Assembly: GCF_003719305.1 (NCBI RefSeq)
Contig: NZ_RARC01000006.1
Span: forward strand, 173,996-237,995
Length of the DNA stretch: 64,000 nucleotides
Reading direction: 5' to 3'
From: Mycolicibacterium stellerae
Lineage (GTDB): Bacteria > Actinomycetota > Actinomycetes > Mycobacteriales > Mycobacteriaceae
The notes beneath the pieces are model-generated. The model did not search any database and was not told where the DNA came from. It was given only the letters and a program-made list of their open reading frames with translations. Within the stretch, counting starts at the first letter, position 1, and every line of letters starts with the position of its first letter. This document shows, piece by piece, positions 1 to 8,578 of this stretch. The position numbers and the translations under genes were made by a program.

Positions 1-406
1 CGTGACGTCGTGGCCCGCCACCGCCCGGCTGATCCGGGCCCAGACGCTGTCCGTCGAGGGCAGGCCTTACCTCGAGCGGGCCAAGGCCCTTGGCTCGGGC
101 GACCTGCACCAGATGACGCGCCACGTTCTGCCCAACGTGATGCCGCTTGTGCTGGCGAATACAACGCTGGCCGTGTCGATTTCGATCCTGTCGGAGACGA
201 CGTTGTCCTTCCTCGGACTTGGCGATCCGACCGCGGTGTCCTGGGGAACGATCCTCGACGATGCCTTCGCAGGCGGCGCCATCTCATCAGGCGCATGGTG
301 GTATCTGGCCCCTCCCGGCATCTGCGTCGTGCTGGTGGTGCTGGCCTTCAACCTCATCGGGCGAACGCTCGAGGACATCCTCGACCCGCGCGGGGCACAC
401 ATATGA
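1..406 (+). CDS. Dipeptide/oligopeptide ABC transporter permease, DppC/OppC type (5' partial)
   Basis: This is the C-terminal part of an inner-membrane permease of a peptide/nickel-type ABC importer; the gene begins upstream of the window. The visible frame contains the EAA loop that docks on the ATPases (ERAKALGSGD followed by a conserved VLPNVMP), the family segment SETTLSFLGLG, and a last hydrophobic helix near ICVVLVVLAFNLIG. The final residues LEDILDPR are typical of DppC/OppC proteins. The stop overlaps the ATG of the next ATPase gene by 4 bp, so the two are translationally coupled. Neighbouring oxidative demethylation-type enzymes suggest the cargo is a modified peptide or amine rather than an ordinary nutrient peptide, but that is inference. 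Confidence 0.88.
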   Translation, partial: VTSWPATARLIRAQTLSVEGRPYLERAKALGSGDLHQMTRHVLPNVMPLVLANTTLAVSISILSETTLSFLGLGDPTAVSWGTILDDAFAGGAISSGAWWYLAPPGICVVLVVLAFNLIGRTLEDILDPRGAHI

Positions 407-1368
407 CGCTGCTGGAGTTCGACGATGTCAGCATCACCTACCAGTCCAGGCACGGTCGGGTCCCCGCGGTCCGCAACGTGTCGCTGTCCGTGCCGCTGGG
501 CCAGACCGTCGGCATCGCAGGCGAATCCGGTTGCGGTAAAACCACGTTGACGAGTTCGGTGTTGCGACTTCTGCCGAAGTCCGCAGAGGTGACCGGCCAG
601 ATCCGGCTCAACGGCGATGACGTGATGGCGATGTCGTTCGGCCAGTTGCGCGCCGTCCGCTGGGCGCAGGCGGTTGTGGTGTTCCAGGGCGCGATGCACG
701 CGCTCAACCCGGTGCAGCGCATCGAAACCCAACTCGCCGAACCGATCCTGCTGCACATGGATGTCGGACCCAAGGCAGCGCGCACTCGGGTCGGTGAACT
801 ACTGGAGCAGGTCGGCCTGCCTGCCAGTCGCGCTCGCGCATACCCGCATCAACTGTCCGGCGGGCAGAAGCAGCGGGTCATGATCGCCATGGCGCTGGCC
901 TGCCAACCCCAACTCCTCATCGCCGACGAACCCACCACCGCCCTCGATGTCATGGTCCAGGCGCAGGTCCTCGATTTGCTTTCGTCGCTGGTCGCCGACC
1001 TCGGCCTCGGCGTCGTGTTCATCAGCCACGACCTGTCCGTTCTCGCCTCGACGTGCGACCGGGTCGCGGTCATGTACGCGGGCAGGATCGTCGAACAGGG
1101 CAGCGCGAGCGATGTTTTCGCCCGGCCGCTACATCCCTATGCCCGCGCGCTCGCGGCGGCGTTCCCTCGGATCGGCGACGCACGGTTCCGCTACGCACCC
1201 GCAGGGGTGCCGGGCGATCCGCCGTACCCCGGTGACCTACCGGCGGGTTGTCCGTTTCACCCCCGTTGCCCCGCGGCGACTGACATCTGCACGACATCGG
1301 AACCAATGTTGGAGAACTATGACGGTCGGGACGCCGCGTGCCATCATGCGGGCGAGGTGCTGGTGTGA
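403..1368 (+). CDS. Oligopeptide/dipeptide ABC transporter ATP-binding protein, DppD type
   Basis: This 321-residue cytoplasmic ATPase energises the peptide-type importer. It shows Walker A GESGCGKTT, the signature LSGGQKQRV, Walker B LLIADEPTTALD and the switch histidine in FISHDLSVL. The C-terminal CPFHPRCPAA belongs to the oligopeptide/dipeptide-specific extension found only in the Dpp/Opp branch. The ATG overlaps the permease stop (ATGA); the same frame is open further upstream but that part only shadows the permease. It pairs with the next gene as the two non-identical ATPases usual for such importers. No substrate-binding protein gene is visible; it probably lies upstream of the window. 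Confidence 0.92.
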   Translation: MTLLEFDDVSITYQSRHGRVPAVRNVSLSVPLGQTVGIAGESGCGKTTLTSSVLRLLPKSAEVTGQIRLNGDDVMAMSFGQLRAVRWAQAVVVFQGAMHALNPVQRIETQLAEPILLHMDVGPKAARTRVGELLEQVGLPASRARAYPHQLSGGQKQRVMIAMALACQPQLLIADEPTTALDVMVQAQVLDLLSSLVADLGLGVVFISHDLSVLASTCDRVAVMYAGRIVEQGSASDVFARPLHPYARALAAAFPRIGDARFRYAPAGVPGDPPYPGDLPAGCPFHPRCPAATDICTTSEPMLENYDGRDAACHHAGEVLV

Positions 1369-2375
1369 CGGCCGCATTGGAAGCCGGTGCAACGGCGCTG
1401 GAAACGCGTGAGCTGAGAGTCGAGTTCCGTGTCCGCGGTGGCGAGGTGGCACGCGCGGTCGACGGCGTCGACCTGGCCGTCCGACGCGGCGAGATCATCG
1501 CTCTGGTCGGCGAGAGTGGCTCAGGGAAAACAACATTGGCCCGCACGATTCTCGGCCTGCAGCGGCCGACGTCGGGCGCGGTCTACGTAGCGGGCGAGAC
1601 GCTGTCGTATCGGGCCCGCGATCTGAAGGCCTACCGCAGGCGGGCACAGCTGATCCTGCAGGATCCGTCGGGCGCACTCAACCCGAGGCACACCGTATAC
1701 GAGGCGGTGGCCGAGGGCCTGCGGGTACACGGCCTGCACCGGGGCGAGGAGGCCAAGGTCGCCGACGCACTGTCACGTGCGGGACTGCGCCCACCCGAGC
1801 GCTTTTACTTGCGCTACCCACACGAGCTGTCCGGCGGGCAGCGCCAGCGGGTGGTGATCGCGGGAGCTCTCGTTCTCGATCCGGAGATCATCGTCGCCGA
1901 CGAGCCGGTGTCCAGCCTTGACGCGTCGGTTCGTGGAGAGATCCTCGCGCTGCTCCTGCGGCTGCGCGACGAACTGGGTCTGACGCTGGTCGTCGTCACC
2001 CACGACCTCGGGCTGGCCTGGAATATCGCCGACCGGGTGGCGGTGATGTATCTCGGTCGCATCCTCGAGATCGGCCCGACCGAAGAGATCATGTCCGCGC
2101 CTCAGCATCCATACACCAAGGCACTGCTGTCGGTGGTGCCGGAGACCGAGCGGCTCGAGCCGGTCGTGCTGGTGGGCGAGACGCCCGACCCCACCAGGAT
2201 TCCGAATGGCTGCCGGTTCCACACGCGGTGCCCCGCGCTGGCAGACGGCACCGCCGCAGCCGCAGGCGTCGACGGACAATGCCGGACCGTGGCGCTACCC
2301 GTGCTGACCGCCGACGTGAACGCCGACAACCACACCAGCGCATGCCATCTCGTGACTGCGGACGCAGGGTCATAG
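1365..2375 (+). CDS. Oligopeptide/dipeptide ABC transporter ATP-binding protein, DppF type
   Basis: This second ATPase of the importer has 336 residues. Visible motifs are Walker A GESGSGKTT, signature LSGGQRQRV, Walker B IIVADEPVSSLD and the H-loop VVTHDLGLA. A C-terminal CRFHTRCPAL is typical of the oligopeptide transporter extension. Translation probably starts at GTG 1365, which overlaps the previous stop as GTGTGA; an in-frame ATG at 1338 lies inside the upstream gene and is less likely. The tight overlaps through permease, DppD and DppF indicate one transcript that continues into the Rieske oxygenase 4 bp downstream. Confidence 0.92.
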   Translation: MTAALEAGATALETRELRVEFRVRGGEVARAVDGVDLAVRRGEIIALVGESGSGKTTLARTILGLQRPTSGAVYVAGETLSYRARDLKAYRRRAQLILQDPSGALNPRHTVYEAVAEGLRVHGLHRGEEAKVADALSRAGLRPPERFYLRYPHELSGGQRQRVVIAGALVLDPEIIVADEPVSSLDASVRGEILALLLRLRDELGLTLVVVTHDLGLAWNIADRVAVMYLGRILEIGPTEEIMSAPQHPYTKALLSVVPETERLEPVVLVGETPDPTRIPNGCRFHTRCPALADGTAAAAGVDGQCRTVALPVLTADVNADNHTSACHLVTADAGS

Positions 2376-2379
2376 CGCT

Positions 2380-3513
2380 GTGTCGAATCCAACGCGGCGA
2401 CCGCTCCAGCCGGCCCTCGATCGCCACCACTACGTCGACGCGGCGTCCTTCGATCGCGAAGCGGGCATGCTGCGGCGCGAGTGGACCTGCATCGGTCGGC
2501 TCGACGAGTTCGGCCTTGCCGCAGCGGGACACGCCAGTCCCAATCGACGTGCGGTGGTGTGCTATCTCGGTGAGTCGGTCATCGTCACCGCCGACGCTGC
2601 CGGTGCGCTGCACGCGTTCGCGAACGTGTGCCGACACCGGGGCTCCCAGGTGGTACCCGTCGAGCCGGGCATCCCTGCCGAGCCCTGCTCCGCGAAATCC
2701 TTGCGGTGTCCCTATCATTCCTGGACCTACGGGCTGGACGGCAGGCTGTTGCACGCCCCGCACACCGACGACATCGATCTGGACACCTCGAGGTTCGGAC
2801 TGCAAACATTGCACGCCGCGGCGTGGGGCGGATTCCTTTGGCTCACCGAGGATCTGGAAGCCCCCGCTGTCGTCGACGCGCTTCATCCTGTGCCGGAACG
2901 GGTGCGACGATACCCGCTCGACACCCTCGTGGTGGGCATGCGGCTGACCTATTCGGTCGCGGCGAACTGGAAGGTGATAGCCGAGAACTACAACGAGTGC
3001 TACCACTGCGGACCGGTGCATCCCGAGCTGTCGCGGTTGGTGCCCGCGTTCGGTGATGGCGGCGGCGCCGACCTCGCGTGGGACGACGGCATCCCGCATC
3101 GCGACGGCGCCTGGACGTTCACTGTGTCCGGCACCACCGACCGCGCGCCGTTCCCTGACCTCGACGAGGCAGAACGGGTGCGGCACAAGGGCGAACTCGT
3201 CTACCCCAACCTGCTGCTGTCGCTGTCGGCCGAACACGTCGCGGCATTTGTGCTGCGACCCACCGCAGTCGACCGCACCGAGATCACCTGCGATCTGCTC
3301 TTCGCACCCGATGAGTCCGCCAAACCGGAGTTCGATCCCAGTGATGCCGGCGATCTCTGGGATCTGGTCAACCGGCAGGACTGGGCGATCTGCGAGTCGG
3401 TGCAGCGCGGAATGACATCGCGGTACTACACGCAGGGGTGGTTCGCTCCGATGGAGGACGCGTCCGCCGACATCCGCCGCTGGCTGCTCCCCCGACTCGA
3501 GCGGCACGGCTAG
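2380..3513 (+). CDS. Rieske [2Fe-2S] oxygenase, N-demethylase-like alpha subunit
   Basis: This 377-residue protein is a Rieske non-haem iron oxygenase. The Rieske cluster ligands are C84, H86, C110 and H113 (CRH and CPYH). The mononuclear iron site is in NYNECYHCGPVHPEL with H209 and H214, and E206 is positioned to bridge the two centres. That E-C-Y-H arrangement is what I associate with glycine betaine, carnitine or stachydrine type N-demethylating oxygenases rather than arene dioxygenases. A flavoenzyme of the sarcosine oxidase family starts 1 bp after the stop, supporting stepwise removal of N-methyl groups. A reductase partner is not encoded nearby. The start is GTG at 2380. The actual substrate cannot be told from sequence alone. 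Confidence 0.85.
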   Translation: MSNPTRRPLQPALDRHHYVDAASFDREAGMLRREWTCIGRLDEFGLAAAGHASPNRRAVVCYLGESVIVTADAAGALHAFANVCRHRGSQVVPVEPGIPAEPCSAKSLRCPYHSWTYGLDGRLLHAPHTDDIDLDTSRFGLQTLHAAAWGGFLWLTEDLEAPAVVDALHPVPERVRRYPLDTLVVGMRLTYSVAANWKVIAENYNECYHCGPVHPELSRLVPAFGDGGGADLAWDDGIPHRDGAWTFTVSGTTDRAPFPDLDEAERVRHKGELVYPNLLLSLSAEHVAAFVLRPTAVDRTEITCDLLFAPDESAKPEFDPSDAGDLWDLVNRQDWAICESVQRGMTSRYYTQGWFAPMEDASADIRRWLLPRLERHG

Positions 3514-3514
3514 C

Positions 3515-4675
3515 ATGACGCACGTGTGCGACCTCGCGGTCATCGGGCTCGGCGCGCTCGGCAGCTCGACGGCATGGCACGCGGCCAGCCGGGGCCTGCG
3601 CGTGGTCGGTCTCGAGGCGTTCGAGTTCGGGCACGACCGCGGCGCTTCACACGACACGTCGCGGATCATCCGGCACAGCTACCACACCCCCGCCTACGTC
3701 GCGCTGACCTTCGGCGCCTACGACGACTGGGCGCGCCTCGAGGATCAGACCGGCGAACATTTCGTCACGGTCACCGGTGGACTCGACCTATACCCACACG
3801 ACGCTGCGATCCCCGCCGCCGACTACACGTCGTCGATGGACGCACACGACATCGCCTACGACGTGTTGGATGCCGATGCGGTCGGCGAACGGTGGCCGGC
3901 GTTCGACCTACCGGATGGGACCATCGCCATCCATCAGGCCCGTACCGGAATCGTGCCCGCAGCCAGAGGAACCGCCGCGATGGCGAGGCGGGCAACCGAA
4001 CTCGGCGCGGTGCTGCACTACAACACCCGAGTCGAGGCGTTGGTACCACGAGCCGACGGCGTCGACCTGATCACCGCCGACAATGTGATCAGCGCCGGGT
4101 GCGTGGTGGTCACGGCAGACGCGTGGACTGCCGATCTACTCGCTCCGCTCGGCGTCGATCTGCCGCTGACCGTCACCGAGGAGCAGGTCACGTATTTCGC
4201 TCCGGGGCGGCCTGCGGAGTTCAGTCCCGACGTCTTCCCGGTGTGGATCTGGATGGACGAGCCGTCCTACTACGGCTTCCCCACCTACGGCGAGGACACC
4301 ATCAAGGCCGCGCAGGACTGCGGCGGGCCCATCGTGACGGGCGACGACCGCAGCGGCGCACCGGATGAGGTCATGCGAGAACGCCTTTCGGGATTCATGC
4401 GCCGAGTGGTCCCCCGCTGCGGCCCGCCCGTCCGGTCCAAGCGCTGCCTGTACACACTGACGCCGGACCGCGACTTCGTCATCGATCGGCTTCCCGGGCA
4501 TCCTTCCGTCACCGTCGGTCTCGGCGCGGGCCACGGGTTCAAGTTCGCTGCCCTGTTCGGGCGCCTGCTCACCGATGTGGCCGTCGACGGCGAAAGCCGT
4601 TATGACCTCTCGGCTTTCCGGCTCGACCGGCCTGCCCTCACCGATCCCTCATACGAAGCGAACTGGATGGTTTGA
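3515..4675 (+). CDS. FAD-dependent N-methyl amino acid oxidase, monomeric sarcosine oxidase / SolA family
   Basis: This 386-residue flavoprotein would oxidise a secondary or tertiary N-methyl amine, releasing formaldehyde and hydrogen peroxide. The N-terminal dinucleotide fold reads VIGLGALGSS, followed by the family motif GASHDTSRIIRHSY. Near the C-terminus, RCLYTLTPDRDF carries C311 at the place where monomeric sarcosine oxidase and N-methyltryptophan oxidase bind FAD covalently. GLGAGHGFKFA closes the FAD site. Length equals the family norm. It starts at ATG 3515, 1 bp after the Rieske gene, and its stop overlaps the next start, so it is part of the same operon. Sarcosine, dimethylglycine or another N-methylated acid are all possible substrates. 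Confidence 0.87.
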   Translation: MTHVCDLAVIGLGALGSSTAWHAASRGLRVVGLEAFEFGHDRGASHDTSRIIRHSYHTPAYVALTFGAYDDWARLEDQTGEHFVTVTGGLDLYPHDAAIPAADYTSSMDAHDIAYDVLDADAVGERWPAFDLPDGTIAIHQARTGIVPAARGTAAMARRATELGAVLHYNTRVEALVPRADGVDLITADNVISAGCVVVTADAWTADLLAPLGVDLPLTVTEEQVTYFAPGRPAEFSPDVFPVWIWMDEPSYYGFPTYGEDTIKAAQDCGGPIVTGDDRSGAPDEVMRERLSGFMRRVVPRCGPPVRSKRCLYTLTPDRDFVIDRLPGHPSVTVGLGAGHGFKFAALFGRLLTDVAVDGESRYDLSAFRLDRPALTDPSYEANWMV

Positions 4676-5508
4676 CCGTCGTGGACTCCGCAGAGATCAA
4701 TCGGCTCAATTGGGACGAGCGCGCGCCCGCCCACGCCACCTCGCCCGACTACCACGCCGCGAGCTTCGCAGAGGATCAGTCTTTCCTGAGTTACGTTGTA
4801 CAGTTCGACCTTCCGCGGCTCGGAGACATCGCTGGGCTGCGTGGCGTACACCTGCAATGCCACATCGGCACGGACACCGTCTCACTCGCCCGCCTCGGCG
4901 CACACATGACGGGCCTCGACTTCTCCCCCGCAGCCCTTACCGAGGCGCGACGGATAGCGGCGCTGGCCGGGGCGGAGGTGGATTTCGTCCAAGCCGAGGT
5001 GGATGAGGCGGTTTCGGTGCTCGGCCCCAACAGGTTCGACCTGGTCTTCACCGGCGTCGGCGCGTTGTGCTGGCTGCCGGACATCCGCCGGTGGGCGCGG
5101 GTCGTCGCCGACCTGCTCCGCCCGGGCGGACGGTTGTTCCTGCGCGAATTCCATCCGATGCTGTGGGCCCTTGACGAGGAGCGCGAGGGCGATCTGCTGG
5201 TCGTCGACTACCCGTACTTCGAGACGTCGGGCCCCTTGGTGTTCGATGACGACGAGACCTACGTCGAGACGGATTCGACGTTTTCCCACACCACGACTCA
5301 CACATGGAATCACGGGTTGGGCGAGATCATCGGCGGGTTACTCGAGGCGGGCATGGAGCTCACCGCGTTCGAAGAGCATCGCAGCGCGCCATGTGACGTG
5401 CTGCCCGGTCATCTGGTGCGCGACGAGTACGACGAGTGGCATCTTCGGGAGCGACCGGAGCGGGTGCCGTTGACGTATACGTTGCAGGCGCGCAAGCCAA
5501 CTCGCTGA
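4672..5508 (+). CDS. SAM-dependent class I methyltransferase
   Basis: This 278-residue protein has a Rossmann-type methyltransferase core. Motif I is loosely present in GVHLQCHIGTDTVSLARLGA, followed by GLDFSPAAL for the acidic residue that holds the ribose, and DLVFTGVGALCWLPD as the later strand. RPGGRLFLREFHPML is the usual post-core strand. The start is ambiguous between TTG 4672, which overlaps the oxidase stop as TTGA, and GTG 4681; homologues that begin near INRLNWDERA fit either. It is the last gene of the operon. A methyltransferase beside a predicted N-demethylation pair is notable, but whether it recycles methyl groups or modifies the substrate is unknown. Confidence 0.8.
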   Translation: MTVVDSAEINRLNWDERAPAHATSPDYHAASFAEDQSFLSYVVQFDLPRLGDIAGLRGVHLQCHIGTDTVSLARLGAHMTGLDFSPAALTEARRIAALAGAEVDFVQAEVDEAVSVLGPNRFDLVFTGVGALCWLPDIRRWARVVADLLRPGGRLFLREFHPMLWALDEEREGDLLVVDYPYFETSGPLVFDDDETYVETDSTFSHTTTHTWNHGLGEIIGGLLEAGMELTAFEEHRSAPCDVLPGHLVRDEYDEWHLRERPERVPLTYTLQARKPTR

Positions 5509-5527
5509 ACCGGCGCTTATCCGCATC

Positions 5528-7477
5528 TCATGCGAGATCACGCGCAAACCGCCGGTGCCAACTCCGCTGCCCCACCACTTGCTGTCCCGAATGCCCTGTT
5601 TCCGTGCACGTCAGGTCGATCGTCACATCGAGTTCGGTGTCGTCGGCCTCGACCGTCAGCACCGAATGGGCCACGCAATCGACGGCAGCCCCCGCCGCGT
5701 CGTCGTCGTAGTGCACAGAGAACGTCACGTCGGATCGCGCCGACTGCGCGAACGTCTGCGTCTGCACATTCACCTCGCCGATGTAGTGCTCGCCTGCGCG
5801 GCCGTAGGGAGTGGCGTATGGTTCGCCGCCGTGCTCGACGAACGCGCCGGTGATGCGGGCAAGCACGTCACGCGACGTCCGCCAGGTGACGGCGGACGGG
5901 TCCTCGTCGGCCGTCTCATCCGCTGGTACGAAAATGGGTGTCGGATAGGGGCTTTCGGCCGCATCATAGGTCGGTAGCACCAACTTACCGCCGTGCACGG
6001 TCATGGTCAGCGGCGAGGGAGGCGCGATGACGTTGGGCCAGTCTGCGCCGGCCACGGCCAGCCGCAGCAGGTGGCCGGGTGCCCAGCGCCAGGCGATCGC
6101 ATCGATCTCGACGTCGACGTCGTAGATCTCACCCGGCACCAACGGTTCGGCGGTCGCCATTCCGCCGCGCCTTGTCAGGTTCAAAAAGCCGCGTGACACC
6201 AGCGTCGAAGTGCCGTCCGGCCCCACATCGCACAGCCGGGCGGCGATGACTGCGACCGGTTCCGTCGTCGAAACCCGCAGCCGCACATGCGAATACCCGG
6301 CTATCTCGAGCCCGTCGGCGAGGGGCCAGTCCCAGGTCAACGACCGGATGTCGTCGACGCGTTGATCGTCGGGCTGTCCCCACGGCAGGTGTCCGGAACA
6401 CGACAGCCACGCGGTGAGGCCGATATCGGCGACCACCTCATACGGCGGCTTCGGTGCCACCGACCAGGTCTGCTCGCCGATACGCGGCGTCGGCCACTCG
6501 TCGGCCCGCCACACGCCGGGCACCTCATCGAGATCTGGTGCGGGCCGGTGGGACGCCTTGGCATACCAGCGCGCCTGCGGTGGCTCGACGGCGGGAGCGC
6601 GGCCCCGCAGCCAACGGTCCCACCACGCGGTCATCTCCGGAACCAGATCGATGCGTGGGCCAGGCAGGCACGACGAGGTCGCCGCGTGCGGCCATGGCCC
6701 GGCCAGCAACTCGGCGTGCCGTCCCGCCGCGCGCAGCGCCTCGATCGCGCGGAAGGTGCTGTTGCGGTAGCCATCCGCCCAGCCGGCGACGATGAGTACC
6801 GGGCATCCGATGTCGCTGTAGTTCGGGCGGATCGATCCGTGCTCCCAGTACCCGTCGCGGCGGGTGTGCTCGAGCCATTCGAAGAGCCATGGCTCGTGCT
6901 CGGCGATCCGCGCCGCCCACTCGTCGCGCCAGCCGTCACCCCATAGCGCGGGCACGGGCGGAAGGGCATTCATCGGCGTCATGTAGTGGCAGTAGTCGAC
7001 GAGGTCCAGCCACCGTCTCGAGCCACCGCAGAGATGTACGTCATCGGTGAAGCGGTCATCGCTGGCGTAGATCGCGATGACGGCCTTCAACGCTGGTGGG
7101 CGCTCGGCGGCCATCTGCAGCGAGTTGAAACCGCTGTAGGACGTGCCGTACATGCCGACGTTGCCGTCACACCAGTCCTGGTCTGCGATCCACGCGATCA
7201 CCTCGGCCAGGTCGCGCTGCTCGAGGTGGGGATATTCGTCGGTGGCACGGCCGCTGCTGCTGCCCGTGCCCCGGACATCCAGGCGGGCCACCACATAGTC
7301 GTATTCGTCGCGAAGCCGGGTGTACTCGGGGCGATAGGAGGCGGTCAGGTCGTCCTTGCGGTACGGCAGCGCCTCGAGGATGCACGGGTGCGCCCCGCTG
7401 TCGGGAAGGTAGAGCGTGACCGCGAGGCGGGCGCCGTCCGACATCGGGATCCACTCGTCGCGGCGGGTTCCCGTCAC
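5528..7477 (-). CDS. CocE/NonD family serine hydrolase (X-Pro dipeptidyl-peptidase-like)
   Basis: This is a 649-residue alpha/beta hydrolase of the CocE/NonD (cocaine esterase, glutaryl-7-ACA acylase, S15) superfamily. The nucleophile is in GTSYSGF, the acid is probably the Asp of AGWADGYRNST, and the histidine is in GPWPHA. The C-terminal third is the beta-rich jelly-roll domain of the family (DVEIDAIAWRWAPGHLLRLAV). Members cleave esters or amides, often releasing N-terminal dipeptides. The start overlaps the stop of the upstream P1-type peptidase gene by 4 bp, so the two enzymes are coupled. They converge on the Rieske operon with a 19-bp gap. Substrate is not predictable from sequence. 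Confidence 0.87.
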   Translation of the reverse strand: MTGTRRDEWIPMSDGARLAVTLYLPDSGAHPCILEALPYRKDDLTASYRPEYTRLRDEYDYVVARLDVRGTGSSSGRATDEYPHLEQRDLAEVIAWIADQDWCDGNVGMYGTSYSGFNSLQMAAERPPALKAVIAIYASDDRFTDDVHLCGGSRRWLDLVDYCHYMTPMNALPPVPALWGDGWRDEWAARIAEHEPWLFEWLEHTRRDGYWEHGSIRPNYSDIGCPVLIVAGWADGYRNSTFRAIEALRAAGRHAELLAGPWPHAATSSCLPGPRIDLVPEMTAWWDRWLRGRAPAVEPPQARWYAKASHRPAPDLDEVPGVWRADEWPTPRIGEQTWSVAPKPPYEVVADIGLTAWLSCSGHLPWGQPDDQRVDDIRSLTWDWPLADGLEIAGYSHVRLRVSTTEPVAVIAARLCDVGPDGTSTLVSRGFLNLTRRGGMATAEPLVPGEIYDVDVEIDAIAWRWAPGHLLRLAVAGADWPNVIAPPSPLTMTVHGGKLVLPTYDAAESPYPTPIFVPADETADEDPSAVTWRTSRDVLARITGAFVEHGGEPYATPYGRAGEHYIGEVNVQTQTFAQSARSDVTFSVHYDDDAAGAAVDCVAHSVLTVEADDTELDVTIDLTCTETGHSGQQVVGQRSWHRRFARDLA

Positions 7478-8553
7478 GGCAGCCCCAACAGCGTGCGGAC
7501 GCGATCGTGCGGAAGGGCGTGGATGGTCCTGCCGCCGACACCGGTGGTCGTCGTGCCTGCAAGCAGTGCGTCGATCACCGCCTCCTCGGTCGCATCGACG
7601 GTCGCTTCGAAGTAGGGGTCGAGACCGGTGCCCGATATGGCGGCCGCCGATCGGGCTGGAGCGGACCGATCCGTGCGCAAACCCGTTGCCAGGCCGAGGA
7701 ATATCTCACCGGATCCATGATGGCCGGTCGAACCGGTGCGGGCCAGCCCGAGGCCCATTCGCGCCGCAAGACGAGCACAGCCCGCGGCGTCAATCGGCGC
7801 GTCGGTGATGACCACGCCGATACACGACCCGGCAGGCGGCGGTGTGGCATCCGGCGGCCGACCGAGGCCGCGCCCCACCGGCACGCCCGCGATCGTCAGA
7901 CGGCCCCACTCGCCGAAGTTGGCCAGCACGAGCGCCGCGACGACGTGGCCGTCCGGCAGCAGCCGCGACGCGGACCCGATGCCGCCCTTCCAGCCGAAGC
8001 AGGCCATGCCCGTGCCTGCCCCGATGGCGCCGAGGCCGACGTCGGTTCCGCCGATCGAACGCCGCGCCGCGGCAAGCGCCGCCGCGACATCGCCGTCCTG
8101 CACGTGCATGCGGCGGGCGTCGGTGAGCCACGAGTCGTCGCATTCACCCACGATCGGGATCACCACGTCGTCGACCCCGATCCGTGGCTGCTCGTCGATC
8201 AGCAGGCGGCATGCGGCGTCGTAGACCCGGCCGACCTGCATGGTCGAGGTCAGAAACACCGGGGTCTCGGCAACCCCCCACTCTTCGATCTGGGACCGGC
8301 CGGTCAGCTCGCCCGCGCCGTTGAGCACCGACACCCCGGCGGGCACGGGGGCGGCCCAGACGTCGCCGCCCGGGTCGAGAACCGTGACGCCGGTGCGCGC
8401 GATGCCCGAACCCGCAGGCGGTTCGGCGTCATCGGAGATGACCGTCGCGTGCCCCAACCCGACGCCTGGCACATCGAGCACCGAGTTGGTACGCCCGCGG
8501 GGAAGCGCGCCGACGGCGACCGACCAGGCAGCCAGCCGAGTGCTTCCACCCAT
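7474..8553 (-). CDS. P1 family peptidase (DmpA-like L-aminopeptidase/D-esterase)
   Basis: This 359-residue protein belongs to the DmpA/BapA Ntn-hydrolase family, which self-cleaves into two chains and acts on N-terminal residues of peptides, amides or beta-peptides. The predicted autocleavage and nucleophile site is the G-S of PAGSCIGVVITDAP. The N-terminal half shows VPGVGLGHATV and a Gly-rich segment GAIGAGTGMACFGWKGG that are characteristic. The start is ATG 8553; the same frame is open further upstream but that part runs under the divergent gene. Together with the CocE-like hydrolase it forms an amide- or ester-cleaving pair beside the Rieske operon. Confidence 0.87.
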   Translation of the reverse strand: MGGSTRLAAWSVAVGALPRGRTNSVLDVPGVGLGHATVISDDAEPPAGSGIARTGVTVLDPGGDVWAAPVPAGVSVLNGAGELTGRSQIEEWGVAETPVFLTSTMQVGRVYDAACRLLIDEQPRIGVDDVVIPIVGECDDSWLTDARRMHVQDGDVAAALAAARRSIGGTDVGLGAIGAGTGMACFGWKGGIGSASRLLPDGHVVAALVLANFGEWGRLTIAGVPVGRGLGRPPDATPPPAGSCIGVVITDAPIDAAGCARLAARMGLGLARTGSTGHHGSGEIFLGLATGLRTDRSAPARSAAAISGTGLDPYFEATVDATEEAVIDALLAGTTTTGVGGRTIHALPHDRVRTLLGLP

Positions 8554-8578
8554 CCGCGCATCGTGCCATGCTGCCGGG

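Noticed and set aside
2089..3669. Long open frame (526 codons) on the minus strand opposite the Rieske gene
   Set aside because: High-GC shadow frame; the plus-strand frame has full Rieske motifs and operon overlaps, while the minus product resembles nothing and has no ribosome binding site.
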